From: a virus
Length of the DNA: 20,438 nucleotides
IMG/VR virus record: IMGVR_UViG_3300018875_000056
Span: 1-20,438 of that record
Reading direction: 5' to 3' (one strand)
Both the position numbers and the translations under genes were made by a program. Below the pieces are notes generated by a model. That model saw nothing but the letters and a program-made list of their open reading frames with translations. It was not told the DNA's origin and did no database searches. Of the stretch, positions 1 to 5,909 are shown one piece after another; the stretch's first letter is position 1; every line of letters starts with the position of its first letter.

Positions 1-92
1 CCGGATATCCGCGCGCGGTATTGGGCGATTCTCGCTACGCTGCAGGTGCATTGCTGGGCCGGATGGTCGCTGCCGTAATAGCCGCACGGACA
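1..92 (-). pseudogene. comM: 3'-side fragment of interrupted host comM/yifB gene
   Basis: Read on the minus strand from about base 92 to base 1, one frame gives CPCGYYGSDHPAQQC followed by TCSVARIAQYRARISG. This matches the conserved Cys-rich stretch and the following R-x-S-G region of the Mg-chelatase-like AAA+ ATPase ComM/YifB. The frame is open to the window edge, so the rest of the C-terminal part should continue to the left. The frame upstream of base 92 does not read as ComM, so host sequence seems to stop there. In known species ComM is a branch-migration helicase used in natural transformation. The identification rests on motif memory; the fragment is only about 30 codons. Confidence 0.75.
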
Positions 93-1741
93 ACCGTGTG
101 ATTTTTACCTTGGGCAAATGTTAAATCGGCTGGAACTGTTTTGTTAAATGAGTAATTCACAATAACGTTTGCTTTAGGTCTGCCTCCAGTTGGAGAAGGT
201 ATGGTTTCAACGATAACAGATTTAACCAACGTTTTGACAATTTCGCGCCGAATCTCGAAAGATGGGTTATCATCAATTTTGCTTCTTAGACTCAGTAGTA
301 ATTCCTCCGCCGAGCTGAAATCTCTACTCAGATTATCTTCGGCCCTGATAAGATTGTCAATTTCTCTCAATCTGTTTTCGAGTGATACAGTTTCGGTCAT
401 GATTTCCTGGAGTTGTTTCTCTACATCTAATGCAGTTATCATTTTTTGCCTGTAGAGAGAGAGGATATCCTGACGCTCGTTTTGTTTATCATCTATACTT
501 TTCTGGACCATCTCTCTCTCAGATAAATACTCCCCAACCTTCGATTTTTGGATTTCCATCCCCGTGTTCATTTCCTTAATCGCATCACCAGGATTACGTA
601 TAAATCGGACACATTCCTCCCAGACCATGTTGTCAATCCATTCAGCCGGAATGTTTTTGGATTGACATTTGCCTTGTAGGGGGCCTCTGTAGACTGTCTT
701 ACCACCGCAGATATAATAGGCCGTTGGTTTACGACCAGAGCCTGCATAAGAAGCTCCGTGATAAGTTAAGCCACAGCTTCCACATTTGATAAGACTTCGC
801 AAAAGATTGTCCCGATTCTGATTTCGGAAAGCCTCAATCTGGTTATCGTGTAATGCCTGCTGGGCTTTATTCCACTGATCTTCGGATACAATTGCAGGCA
901 CTTCTCGTTTAATGAGTTCCCGATCTTTTTTTGATCGTTTCCCGTAAACATGAATCCCTTTATATGTCGTGCTTACAATCATGTTACGAATTCTGCCTGG
1001 TGTCCATACGCCAGCGGTGTTTACCTTACGTTTTCCCTTTTTGATCTTACGTCCATCTTTCACATACGAAGGCGGGATTTTCAAAGAATTAAAGTAATCA
1101 GCTACTTGCACCGTTGACCACTTTTCATCACCTACTAGGTGGTACATTAAACGAATTACTGCCGCTTCAGATAAATCTTCCTTACCAGGCAACGGCTCCT
1201 CATTGATCTGCAGGAACTTATCAATTACCTGATATCCATATGGAACAATCCCTCCGAGCCATTGGCCTAAGCGAGCAACTCGGTTTGCTCCATGCCATAA
1301 GGTTTCAAGCAGGGTATCTCGATCAAACTCCGCTTGACCGGCTAATAATGTAATAACAAAACGGCCCATTGGTGTACTGGTGTCAAATGGCTCAGTCATC
1401 GATTTGATGGTTACACCGTACTCTTCAAGTTGATATATAGCATCCAAAGTGATTCGGGCCTTACGTCCAAGTCGTTTCATGTTATAGATTAAGACGGTTT
1501 TGATCTTACCCGCCTTGGCGTCTTCTAATAATCTCTTACCTTCTGGTCTTTCGTCCAAAGGAATTGTCCCGGAGATACCATCATCCTTATACCAATCAGT
1601 GATATTCAAACCATGGAGTTCACAATACTTAATTGCAAACTCGATCTGACTTTGAATTGTTTCCCGTTCTTGCTGATCATCACTTGAAACACGGGGATAT
1701 ATCACTACGTCTTTAAATTGGTTTTCAGCAAAATTAATCAT
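35..1741 (-). CDS. Large serine recombinase (phage integrase)
   Basis: This 568-aa protein would catalyse site-specific integration and excision of the prophage. The N-terminal resolvase domain (about residues 10-150) carries the Y-x-R-V-S motif at residues 15-19, with Ser19 the likely nucleophile, then the RLGR motif and the long EPFDTSTPMGR segment. The recombinase domain follows (about 160-290), then a zinc-ribbon region with CGSCG and later Cys residues (about 315-365) and a coiled-coil stretch (about 400-480). Length and order fit the phage large serine integrases such as those of TP901-1 or A118. A strong AGGAGG lies 7 bases before the ATG and directly follows the ImmA stop codon, suggesting coupled translation. 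The last 17-18 residues are encoded by DNA that reads as host comM in another frame, so the C-terminal tail would differ in the excised phage. Confidence 0.95.
   Translation of the reverse strand: MINFAENQFKDVVIYPRVSSDDQQERETIQSQIEFAIKYCELHGLNITDWYKDDGISGTIPLDERPEGKRLLEDAKAGKIKTVLIYNMKRLGRKARITLDAIYQLEEYGVTIKSMTEPFDTSTPMGRFVITLLAGQAEFDRDTLLETLWHGANRVARLGQWLGGIVPYGYQVIDKFLQINEEPLPGKEDLSEAAVIRLMYHLVGDEKWSTVQVADYFNSLKIPPSYVKDGRKIKKGKRKVNTAGVWTPGRIRNMIVSTTYKGIHVYGKRSKKDRELIKREVPAIVSEDQWNKAQQALHDNQIEAFRNQNRDNLLRSLIKCGSCGLTYHGASYAGSGRKPTAYYICGGKTVYRGPLQGKCQSKNIPAEWIDNMVWEECVRFIRNPGDAIKEMNTGMEIQKSKVGEYLSEREMVQKSIDDKQNERQDILSLYRQKMITALDVEKQLQEIMTETVSLENRLREIDNLIRAEDNLSRDFSSAEELLLSLRSKIDDNPSFEIRREIVKTLVKSVIVETIPSPTGGRPKANVIVNYSFNKTVPADLTFAQGKNHTVVRAAITAATIRPSNAPAA
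80..100. other. Probable prophage attachment junction (attL or attR)
   Basis: ComM-like coding sequence on the minus strand stops being recognisable at about base 92, next to the 3' end of a large serine integrase gene. Integrase genes of this class commonly lie beside the attachment site. The exact crossover dinucleotide cannot be fixed without the other junction or an empty site. Confidence 0.6.
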
Positions 1742-1752
1742 GGGGATCCTCC

Positions 1753-2613
1753 TTATGTGCAGTATGCTCCGTGAAATTCCATTACAGTTTTGAGTTCTTT
1801 CATCTGGATCACAAACCTCTGTGCAGCATAACGATATCTGCTTGTGAGCTGACGAAGTTTTAAGCTGATTTTTCCGTCTTTGTAATCTAGGTCATCACTT
1901 AACACAGGCTGACAATCAGCAAAAGCCTGTAGCTCACTCTCATCAATATGGGCAAGGGAATCATCTAAGGAAAACTGAAGCTCATCACATGTATGTAAGG
2001 TCTGTTCATCAATATGTAGTATCAATTGTGATGGGCACTCCAGATTGCCTGCTGGATCGTAATATGCATAGATTTGTGTTTCTGCCGGCACGTCAACCGG
2101 CTCATCACCTGCAATAGGTGACTTAGACAAGATCAGGGTGCTCTGGAGCACTCTTCTCTGAATTTGAAGGAGGCGTTGCTTAGCCAACTTTGGAGGTACA
2201 TGAAAAGATTTCGCCAGATAATATATTGCGTCACCTTGGTTTTCGGGAAGGTCGAGTTGACAAATCATGAAGAAAGGCATGGATGCGTACAACATGAAGG
2301 CTTTTGCATCGGCCTCCTGGCCATCTCTGAAGAGTTTGTTCATCCTTCGTTGATCGCCGGCATGCCTGAGCACGTGGCAAAGCTCATGGAAGAATACCAT
2401 CCGTGCGATAGGATAGGGGTCCTTCTTGTTTAAGAAGATGACCCGTTCTTCGTTATCAGAAAAAGGCGGACATTGGTCATATTGGAGATCGACAAGAAAT
2501 GCGTCACTAATCCGATCTAAATCGAGGTCCTCAGGCTGAAGGATTTGATTTAAACGATAACGATCAGATATCCACTGTTCCAGTGTGGTTTCGTAGTAGC
2601 TGGGAAATTTCAT
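1753..2613 (-). CDS. ImmA/IrrE-family metallo-endopeptidase
   Basis: This 286-aa protein has the zinc protease motif HELCH at residues 76-80, in the context MVFFHELCHVLRHAG that is typical of the ImmA/IrrE (COG2856) family. In ICEBs1 and many prophages such proteases cleave the XRE repressor to induce the element. The long C-terminal part after the motif (residues 90-286) has no motif I can name. I chose the ATG at 2613 because GAGGTG sits 6 bases before it; the GTG at 2622 is part of that binding site. The gene lies between the repressor and the integrase, the usual place for ImmA, and the integrase ribosome binding site abuts its stop codon. A hairpin terminator separates it from the repressor gene, so it may have its own promoter. 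Confidence 0.9.
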   Translation of the reverse strand: MKFPSYYETTLEQWISDRYRLNQILQPEDLDLDRISDAFLVDLQYDQCPPFSDNEERVIFLNKKDPYPIARMVFFHELCHVLRHAGDQRRMNKLFRDGQEADAKAFMLYASMPFFMICQLDLPENQGDAIYYLAKSFHVPPKLAKQRLLQIQRRVLQSTLILSKSPIAGDEPVDVPAETQIYAYYDPAGNLECPSQLILHIDEQTLHTCDELQFSLDDSLAHIDESELQAFADCQPVLSDDLDYKDGKISLKLRQLTSRYRYAAQRFVIQMKELKTVMEFHGAYCT

Positions 2614-2650
2614 GAAATACACCTCACATTAGGAATATATGTTCGCTTGT

Positions 2651-2684
2651 TGATTAAAAAGAAAAGCCATCGCTGGCCATTCTT
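2651..2684 (-). terminator. Rho-independent terminator after the repressor gene
   Basis: On the minus strand AAGAATGGCCA pairs with TGGCTTTTCTT around a GCGA loop, with one mismatch and one G-T pair, and is followed by TTTAATC. It starts 6 bases past the repressor stop codon. It would reduce read-through from the repressor into the protease and integrase genes. Confidence 0.7.
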
Positions 2685-2690
2685 AATTAA

Positions 2691-3044
2691 CTAGCTCTTC
2701 TTTTCTTTCTCAGCTTGCTCCGCTGCTCGGCGCTTCATTTCACGGTATCTTTTAAGAGCAGCTTCCATTTCCTCAATTTCATCAGGGGTGTACTTTTCAG
2801 GTCCGCCGAAGAAGGACATACTGGTCGAGGATTTTGTAGTGATGTTTGTTCTACCTAATAGGTAATCCGAGTCAACATCAAAAAAATCTGCAAACCTAAT
2901 TAGTTCATTGTCTTCCACGGGCCGCTTGCCTGCCTCGATACGAGACAAAACACTGTTATTAATGTCTACTTTGTTGGCCAACTCCAATTGAGTCAGTCCT
3001 AATTTTTCTCTAAGCTTTCTGATGCGATCACCAGTACTAGACAT
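2691..3044 (-). CDS. XRE-family repressor (CI-like)
   Basis: This 117-aa protein has a Cro/C1-type helix-turn-helix at about residues 7-65, including LGLTQLELANKVD and SVLSRIEAGKR, then the SDYLLGR end typical of this family in Firmicutes. A charged helix (about 88-117) may serve in oligomerisation. It lacks a LexA-like autoprotease domain, consistent with control by the ImmA-type protease encoded next to it. It is divergent from another XRE gene, across a control region with four copies of a 15-bp palindrome. One copy (3061-3075) lies just before its own ribosome binding site (GGGGTGG), which suggests autoregulation. It is the likely lysogeny repressor; the DNA target is inferred from position. 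Confidence 0.9.
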   Translation of the reverse strand: MSSTGDRIRKLREKLGLTQLELANKVDINNSVLSRIEAGKRPVEDNELIRFADFFDVDSDYLLGRTNITTKSSTSMSFFGGPEKYTPDEIEEMEAALKRYREMKRRAAEQAEKEKKS

Positions 3045-3060
3045 AATCCACCCCTACGGT

Positions 3061-3075
3061 TTTCCATATTAGCAA
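3061..3075. promoter_or_regulatory. Operator-like palindrome O1
   Basis: This 15-base site has a perfect right half (TAGCAA) and a degenerate left half (TTTCCA) of the shared palindrome. It lies 16 bases upstream of the repressor start, where binding could control the repressor gene. Confidence 0.5.
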
Positions 3076-3113
3076 TATCAGTCTAACATTTTTCTGAAAT
3101 AGAAAAAATAATT

Positions 3114-3128
3114 TTGCTAAAATAACAA
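3114..3128. promoter_or_regulatory. Operator-like palindrome O2
   Basis: TTGCTAAAATAACAA matches the 15-bp palindrome with one mismatch in the right half. It lies between the two divergent XRE genes, upstream of the rightward -35 box. Confidence 0.65.
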
Positions 3129-3136
3129 AAATATCA

Positions 3137-3165
3137 TTGACTTTGCTAAAATAGCAATGTATATT
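3137..3165 (+). promoter_or_regulatory. Rightward early promoter (PR-like)
   Basis: The -35 box TTGACT (3137-3142) and the -10 box TATATT (3160-3165) are separated by exactly 17 bases. The 15-bp operator O3 fills almost the whole spacer, so repressor binding there would directly block RNA polymerase. The promoter would drive the small XRE gene and the early operon. Confidence 0.8.
3143..3157. promoter_or_regulatory. Operator-like palindrome O3 in promoter spacer
   Basis: TTGCTAAAATAGCAA is a full copy of the 15-bp palindrome with six-base arms TTGCTA and TAGCAA. It sits between the -35 and -10 boxes of the rightward promoter. Confidence 0.8.
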
Positions 3166-3178
3166 TGTCTCATGAAGT

Positions 3179-3193
3179 TTGCTGAATTAGCAA
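3179..3193. promoter_or_regulatory. Operator-like palindrome O4
   Basis: TTGCTGAATTAGCAA matches the palindrome with intact TTGCT and AGCAA arms. It lies downstream of the rightward -10 box and just before the AGGAGG of the next gene, so bound protein would cover the start of the transcript. Confidence 0.75.
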
Positions 3194-3209
3194 AGATAGG
3201 AGGTGTCGC

Positions 3210-3497
3210 GTGGATAAAGACAATGCACGAAATATTGAGAAAGTCGATTTGGATTTTATTAAGCAAGAAAGACTTAAACTCGGTCTCTCTCTAAAGGACA
3301 TGGCTGAAGCGCTGGGATTTAAAAATGCTTCGACCTACATGAAATACGAGGAGGGAAGCTATTCGTTTAAAGCAAAGCATCTGCCAGTTCTCGCTAGACG
3401 GCTAGAGTGCAATATTGAAAATTTTTTTACTAATAATTTTGCTAAAACAGCAAAAACGGAAAATCATATATCTTTCCTTAAAGGGGAGGTCGGGTAA
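3210..3497 (+). CDS. Small XRE-family HTH protein (Cro/antirepressor-like)
   Basis: This 95-aa protein has a helix-turn-helix at about residues 16-74 (ERLKLGLSLKDMAEALG, then MKYEEGSYSFKAKHLPVLA). It starts with GTG, 6 bases after AGGAGG (3198-3203). It is the first gene behind the rightward promoter and is divergent from the repressor, the usual position of a Cro-like regulator. Its 3' end (3439-3453) contains a further copy of the operator palindrome, encoding part of its C-terminal tail. Whether it acts as Cro, antirepressor or second repressor cannot be told from sequence. Confidence 0.85.
   Translation: MDKDNARNIEKVDLDFIKQERLKLGLSLKDMAEALGFKNASTYMKYEEGSYSFKAKHLPVLARRLECNIENFFTNNFAKTAKTENHISFLKGEVG
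3439..3453. promoter_or_regulatory. Operator-like palindrome O5 inside the XRE gene
   Basis: TTGCTAAAACAGCAA has intact TTGCT and AGCAA arms like O3 and O4, but lies about 250 bases downstream within coding sequence. It could support DNA looping or a roadblock; the function is inferred. Confidence 0.6.
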
Positions 3498-3644
3498 ATG
3501 GAACATCAATTATCTGAAGCGGCTGCAGTAAATGAAACAAATGATCCTGAAAAGGTGAACAGGTTGCTTTCAGAAGGTTGGACCTTGCATAGCATGTGGC
3601 CGGATCACAATAAGACTCGTTATGTGCTTGTGAAATTCAAGTAA
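3498..3644 (+). CDS. Small phage protein, 48 aa
   Basis: The ATG is 11 bases after GGGGAGG and immediately follows the preceding XRE stop codon. The product contains a VNRLLSEGWTLHS stretch and ends YVLVKFK. This V-N-x-L-L-x-x-G-W-x-L-H pattern recurs in tiny phage and plasmid proteins of unknown function (DUF1737/DUF4177-like in appearance). It has no signal peptide or membrane segment. It is the first of a run of small early genes, and I do not assign a role. Confidence 0.65.
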   Translation: MEHQLSEAAAVNETNDPEKVNRLLSEGWTLHSMWPDHNKTRYVLVKFK

Positions 3645-3659
3645 AGGAAGGATGTCACG

Positions 3660-3797
3660 ATGAAAACACCTTCAGGCATCACCTATAAACCCGAATATGT
3701 ACCAGACATGGAAAGGATGGTCGAGGCCCTAAGAATCGTACACGAGGCTCCTGAACCAGAGAAAAAGGAAGATGTCGAGCTAGAGGAAGGAGCCTAG
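3660..3797 (+). CDS. Small acidic hypothetical protein, 45 aa
   Basis: A 45-codon reading frame starts with ATG about 8 bases after an AAGGAAGG site and ends TAG. The product begins MKTPSGITYKPEYVPDMERM and has an acidic tail rich in Glu. The next start codon lies 2 bases after its stop, and the next gene's ribosome binding site lies within its last codons, which supports its being translated. I recognise no family. Confidence 0.55.
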   Translation: MKTPSGITYKPEYVPDMERMVEALRIVHEAPEPEKKEDVELEEGA

Positions 3798-3798
3798 G

Positions 3799-4044
3799 AT
3801 GCGATTTCGATGGATACGTCAAACATCACGATCCGCCTGTGTATCAGCAACTGTAACCAGAAGCTTGCTAAAAAACATTGATGTTGAGATCGCATTGGAC
3901 ATGTCGCTTCCGCATTATGCCCTAAATCCTGAAAGTTTATCAAAGCTTGAGCGAAAACGAATGCTGAAGGAAGCAATGAAAAATTTGAAGAGGATAGAAG
4001 AAAGCCGCCGGAGCGGTACCAGCTGCCAGCGGCGGAGGGGATGA
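3799..4044 (+). CDS. Hypothetical protein, 81 aa (N-terminal frame uncertain)
   Basis: The ATG at 3799 follows AGGAAGGAG by 6 bases, a strong site. Residues from about 27 on (IDVEIALDMSLPHYALNPES and the charged helix after it) look like ordinary protein. The first 26 residues are rich in Arg, Ser and Thr and look less natural. In another frame, 3810-3881 reads MDTSNITIRLCISNC and then QKLAKKH before a stop, and looks more like real protein. Either the N-terminus is simply unusual or a frameshift lies near the A-rich run at about 3870. The 3' end overlaps nothing certain. No family recognised. Confidence 0.4.
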   Translation: MRFRWIRQTSRSACVSATVTRSLLKNIDVEIALDMSLPHYALNPESLSKLERKRMLKEAMKNLKRIEESRRSGTSCQRRRG

Positions 4045-4136
4045 CGAGAGGGGAAGGTTTTGCTCACAACTTCATAATACATCAGATCCTTGTCCGTCAT
4101 CTCCCATTAAATCGGACAAAGGAGATTGATAAAGCA

Positions 4137-4652
4137 ATGGCAATTAGACAATTTGGACCAGCACTTGAGGAAGTGCTGAAACGAAAAGGGGAGACACGGG
4201 CTTCAGCCGGTGCTGCAGCTCATGTAGATGCTTCCCTGATCGGGAAGATCGTAAAAGGCACGAGGAAGCCTTCTAAGGAAGTTATGACCTCCACGGCCAA
4301 ACATTATGATGACGGCCAGCTTTACATTGCGGCAGCCGGGGAGGTCACCGGTGGTGCTTTTGCTCCCTGGCTCAACAATGTGGATTTACATAGGGCGAGC
4401 GTCCTAATCAAGAGTGTCGAGGAAATCAAGGAAGTGCTCGCAGTATCTGGACAAGCTCCAATCAGCAAGACAAATGAGCAAATTGACGATTCGGAACGGC
4501 AGCAGATTAAACGACTTTTAATGGAGACGATCGAGGCGATCACAGCGCTGACCCATCTGGCGGCAGTGCTCTGTAAGGAGTATTCCTTCAGCTGGTTAGC
4601 GACATGGAAAGAGCACCGGTCAATGATGAAGGCCAAAAAATATATGAAATGA
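4137..4652 (+). CDS. Helix-turn-helix phage protein, 171 aa
   Basis: Residues 8-60 (ALEEVLKRKGETRASAGAA, then DASLIGKIVKGTRKPSKEV) fit a Cro/C1-type helix-turn-helix. The C-terminal part is helical with no named motif. I chose the ATG at 4137 over an in-frame ATG at 4041 because AAAGGAG lies 12 bases before it and the extra 32 residues look non-native. A 7-bp inverted repeat (TTGTCCG at 4090-4096, CGGACAA at 4113-4119) lies just upstream and could be its operator. It is probably a secondary early regulator or a DNA-binding accessory protein; the exact role is unknown. Confidence 0.75.
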   Translation: MAIRQFGPALEEVLKRKGETRASAGAAAHVDASLIGKIVKGTRKPSKEVMTSTAKHYDDGQLYIAAAGEVTGGAFAPWLNNVDLHRASVLIKSVEEIKEVLAVSGQAPISKTNEQIDDSERQQIKRLLMETIEAITALTHLAAVLCKEYSFSWLATWKEHRSMMKAKKYMK

Positions 4653-4662
4653 GGGATTCGAA

Positions 4663-4944
4663 TTGTTGAGAGATACATTAGCAAAGCAAGCTCTGGAAGC
4701 AGGGAGAAACGCCGAGCACAACCTGCAGATCATCGTTCGTAACCCAGAAAAAATGATTCATCCAAACAAATTAGTGGATGGGATTGCCTATCTAAACAGA
4801 ATGATTCGATTTGCAGAAAGTGAGCTGGAAATGAAAAATGCCCGCCGGGCAAGGCGGACATTAGGTTTGAGAACACATCTTAAGGGTCTCTTGGTGTCTA
4901 TTTTAATCGGCCAGCGTCAGAAGCGCAAGGGGATTGAACTGTGA
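4663..4944 (+). CDS. Hypothetical protein, 93 aa
   Basis: The frame starts with TTG, 7 bases after GAGGG, and 10 bases past the previous gene. The product is mostly helical and basic towards the C-terminus (ARRARRTLG and GQRQKRKG). It overlaps the next start codon by 4 bases (GTGA), typical of coupled phage genes. It has no motif I recognise. Confidence 0.65.
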   Translation: MLRDTLAKQALEAGRNAEHNLQIIVRNPEKMIHPNKLVDGIAYLNRMIRFAESELEMKNARRARRTLGLRTHLKGLLVSILIGQRQKRKGIEL

Positions 4945-5189
4945 AAACCTCACAGTTATCAGCAGAAATGTACGTTTCTTCTACTTTGACCCTTAGGGCT
5001 AGCACAGATGCAATTATTAAATTTATTCAGGAAGAGCCGGATAACCTCCAGAAATTAAATGAGCTCCACAAGCTGCGAGAAGAAGCTTATGAGAATTGGA
5101 TCAATGCAGCGTCCATGTTGAAACGCTTATCAATTCCTGAGTTGGCTGAAGTGTTGGAGCAAATCGAGTCTATACTTTCGTACGAATGA
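4941..5189 (+). CDS. Hypothetical protein, 82 aa
   Basis: The GTG start overlaps the previous stop codon by 4 bases and follows AAGGGG. The product is helical and acidic with a possible coiled-coil stretch (about residues 30-80, NLQKLNELHKLREEAYENW). It is the last gene before a 120-base non-coding stretch with several hairpins. Function unknown. Confidence 0.65.
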   Translation: MKTSQLSAEMYVSSTLTLRASTDAIIKFIQEEPDNLQKLNELHKLREEAYENWINAASMLKRLSIPELAEVLEQIESILSYE

Positions 5190-5310
5190 CAGAGCTTCGG
5201 CCCTGTCTCGGGGCGTCGGACAGTATCATAACCTTACTCCTGTCTGGCGTCGAGAGATGCGGCTGACGCATCCAAGGCGGTGCCCACCCCCTGGACCGCC
5301 TCGCAATTCA
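5190..5310 (+). other. Non-coding stretch with three perfect inverted repeats
   Basis: Between two genes lie CTGTC (5203-5207) with GACAG (5219-5223), GATGCG (5256-5261) with CGCATC (5267-5272), and AGGCGGT (5275-5281) with ACCGCCT (5295-5301). None is followed by a T run, so simple terminators are unlikely. The stretch is GC-rich compared with its surroundings. It could be a structured leader or small RNA; no known RNA family is evident to me. Confidence 0.4.
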
Positions 5311-5329
5311 TATGAAAGGAGGAAATGGC

Positions 5330-5593
5330 GTGAATGTAATTCAGAAGTTGACGGTTGTCAGTAATCCGACTCGGATCTTTGAAGTCGGAACTGAGATAAA
5401 CGGCCGGGAGGTCATCGAGATCAAGCAGGTGGGTGATGAACACCTGTCTGAGTACTGGGTCATGGATGAGGACGAGCAGCTTATTGTCAGCATCGAAAAC
5501 TGCCCGGTTATCGTAGAATGGCAGACTATCGCCGTGCATGATCAAACAGAAAATGACCCGCGGGAACGGGTCATATCTGGTGCCAATAATTAA
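5330..5593 (+). CDS. Hypothetical protein, 87 aa
   Basis: I chose the GTG at 5330 because AAAGGAGG (5315-5322) lies 7 bases before it; the in-frame ATG at 5312 is upstream of that site. The product looks like a small beta-rich domain (FEVGTEINGREVIEIKQVG, later LIVSIENCPVIVEW). Its 3' end contains an 8-bp inverted repeat, ATGACCCG (5553-5560) with CGGGTCAT (5567-5574). Family not recognised. Confidence 0.65.
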   Translation: MNVIQKLTVVSNPTRIFEVGTEINGREVIEIKQVGDEHLSEYWVMDEDEQLIVSIENCPVIVEWQTIAVHDQTENDPRERVISGANN

Positions 5594-5600
5594 TTTCGAT

Positions 5601-5624
5601 GCCCCCATATTAGCAGATGGGGGC
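5601..5624 (+). terminator. Intergenic hairpin, possible weak terminator or mRNA structure
   Basis: GCCCCCAT (5601-5608) pairs perfectly with ATGGGGGC (5617-5624) around an 8-base loop. No T run follows, so it may act in mRNA stability or pausing rather than termination. Confidence 0.4.
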
Positions 5625-5651
5625 GAATCACACAAGAGGGAGTGATCCAGC

Positions 5652-5909
5652 ATGGGAGCAGCGATGTCCCTTGATATTACTGGCGAACGCGTTGAAACCA
5701 CGGTACAGCCTCAAAGAATGTACACGCCGACGATCCTGTCGATCCGGGCAAAAAGCGGCATAGTGGAGATCCACTGTAATGACGAACAGCTGGCTGAGAT
5801 CGAATTCGCGATTCGTCAGCATTTTGAAAAAATAAAATATCCGGAGTCACCCGAGCCAACAGTTCAAGACGTCGGCCTCGAGTATTCCGTTAAGGAGGAA
5901 ATCGCTTGA
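5652..5909 (+). CDS. Hypothetical protein, 85 aa
   Basis: ATG lies about 8 bases after a GAGGGAG site. The product is a small mixed domain with an ERVETTVQPQRMYTPTILSI segment and an acidic C-terminus. Its last bases overlap the TTG start of the SbcC-like gene by 4, and the AAGGAGG for that gene lies in its 3' end, so the two are probably coupled. This hints at a link with the recombination block, but no motif shows it. Confidence 0.65.
   Translation: MGAAMSLDITGERVETTVQPQRMYTPTILSIRAKSGIVEIHCNDEQLAEIEFAIRQHFEKIKYPESPEPTVQDVGLEYSVKEEIA

Noticed and set aside
3865-3875. Programmed -1 frameshift at the A run
   Set aside because: The second frame would need a +1 shift, and no canonical slippery heptamer is in the right register.
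4041-4136. N-terminal extension of the HTH protein from an ATG at 4041
   Set aside because: No good spacing to a binding site and the added residues look non-native; AAAGGAG supports the start at 4137.
5190-5310. tRNA gene in the GC-rich hairpin stretch
   Set aside because: The stems do not form a cloverleaf, and no T-loop GTTCRA motif or acceptor pairing was found.
5234-5822. Minus-strand open frames opposite the hairpin region and small early genes
   Set aside because: They run against well-supported plus-strand genes, lack binding sites and read as low-complexity shadow sequence.
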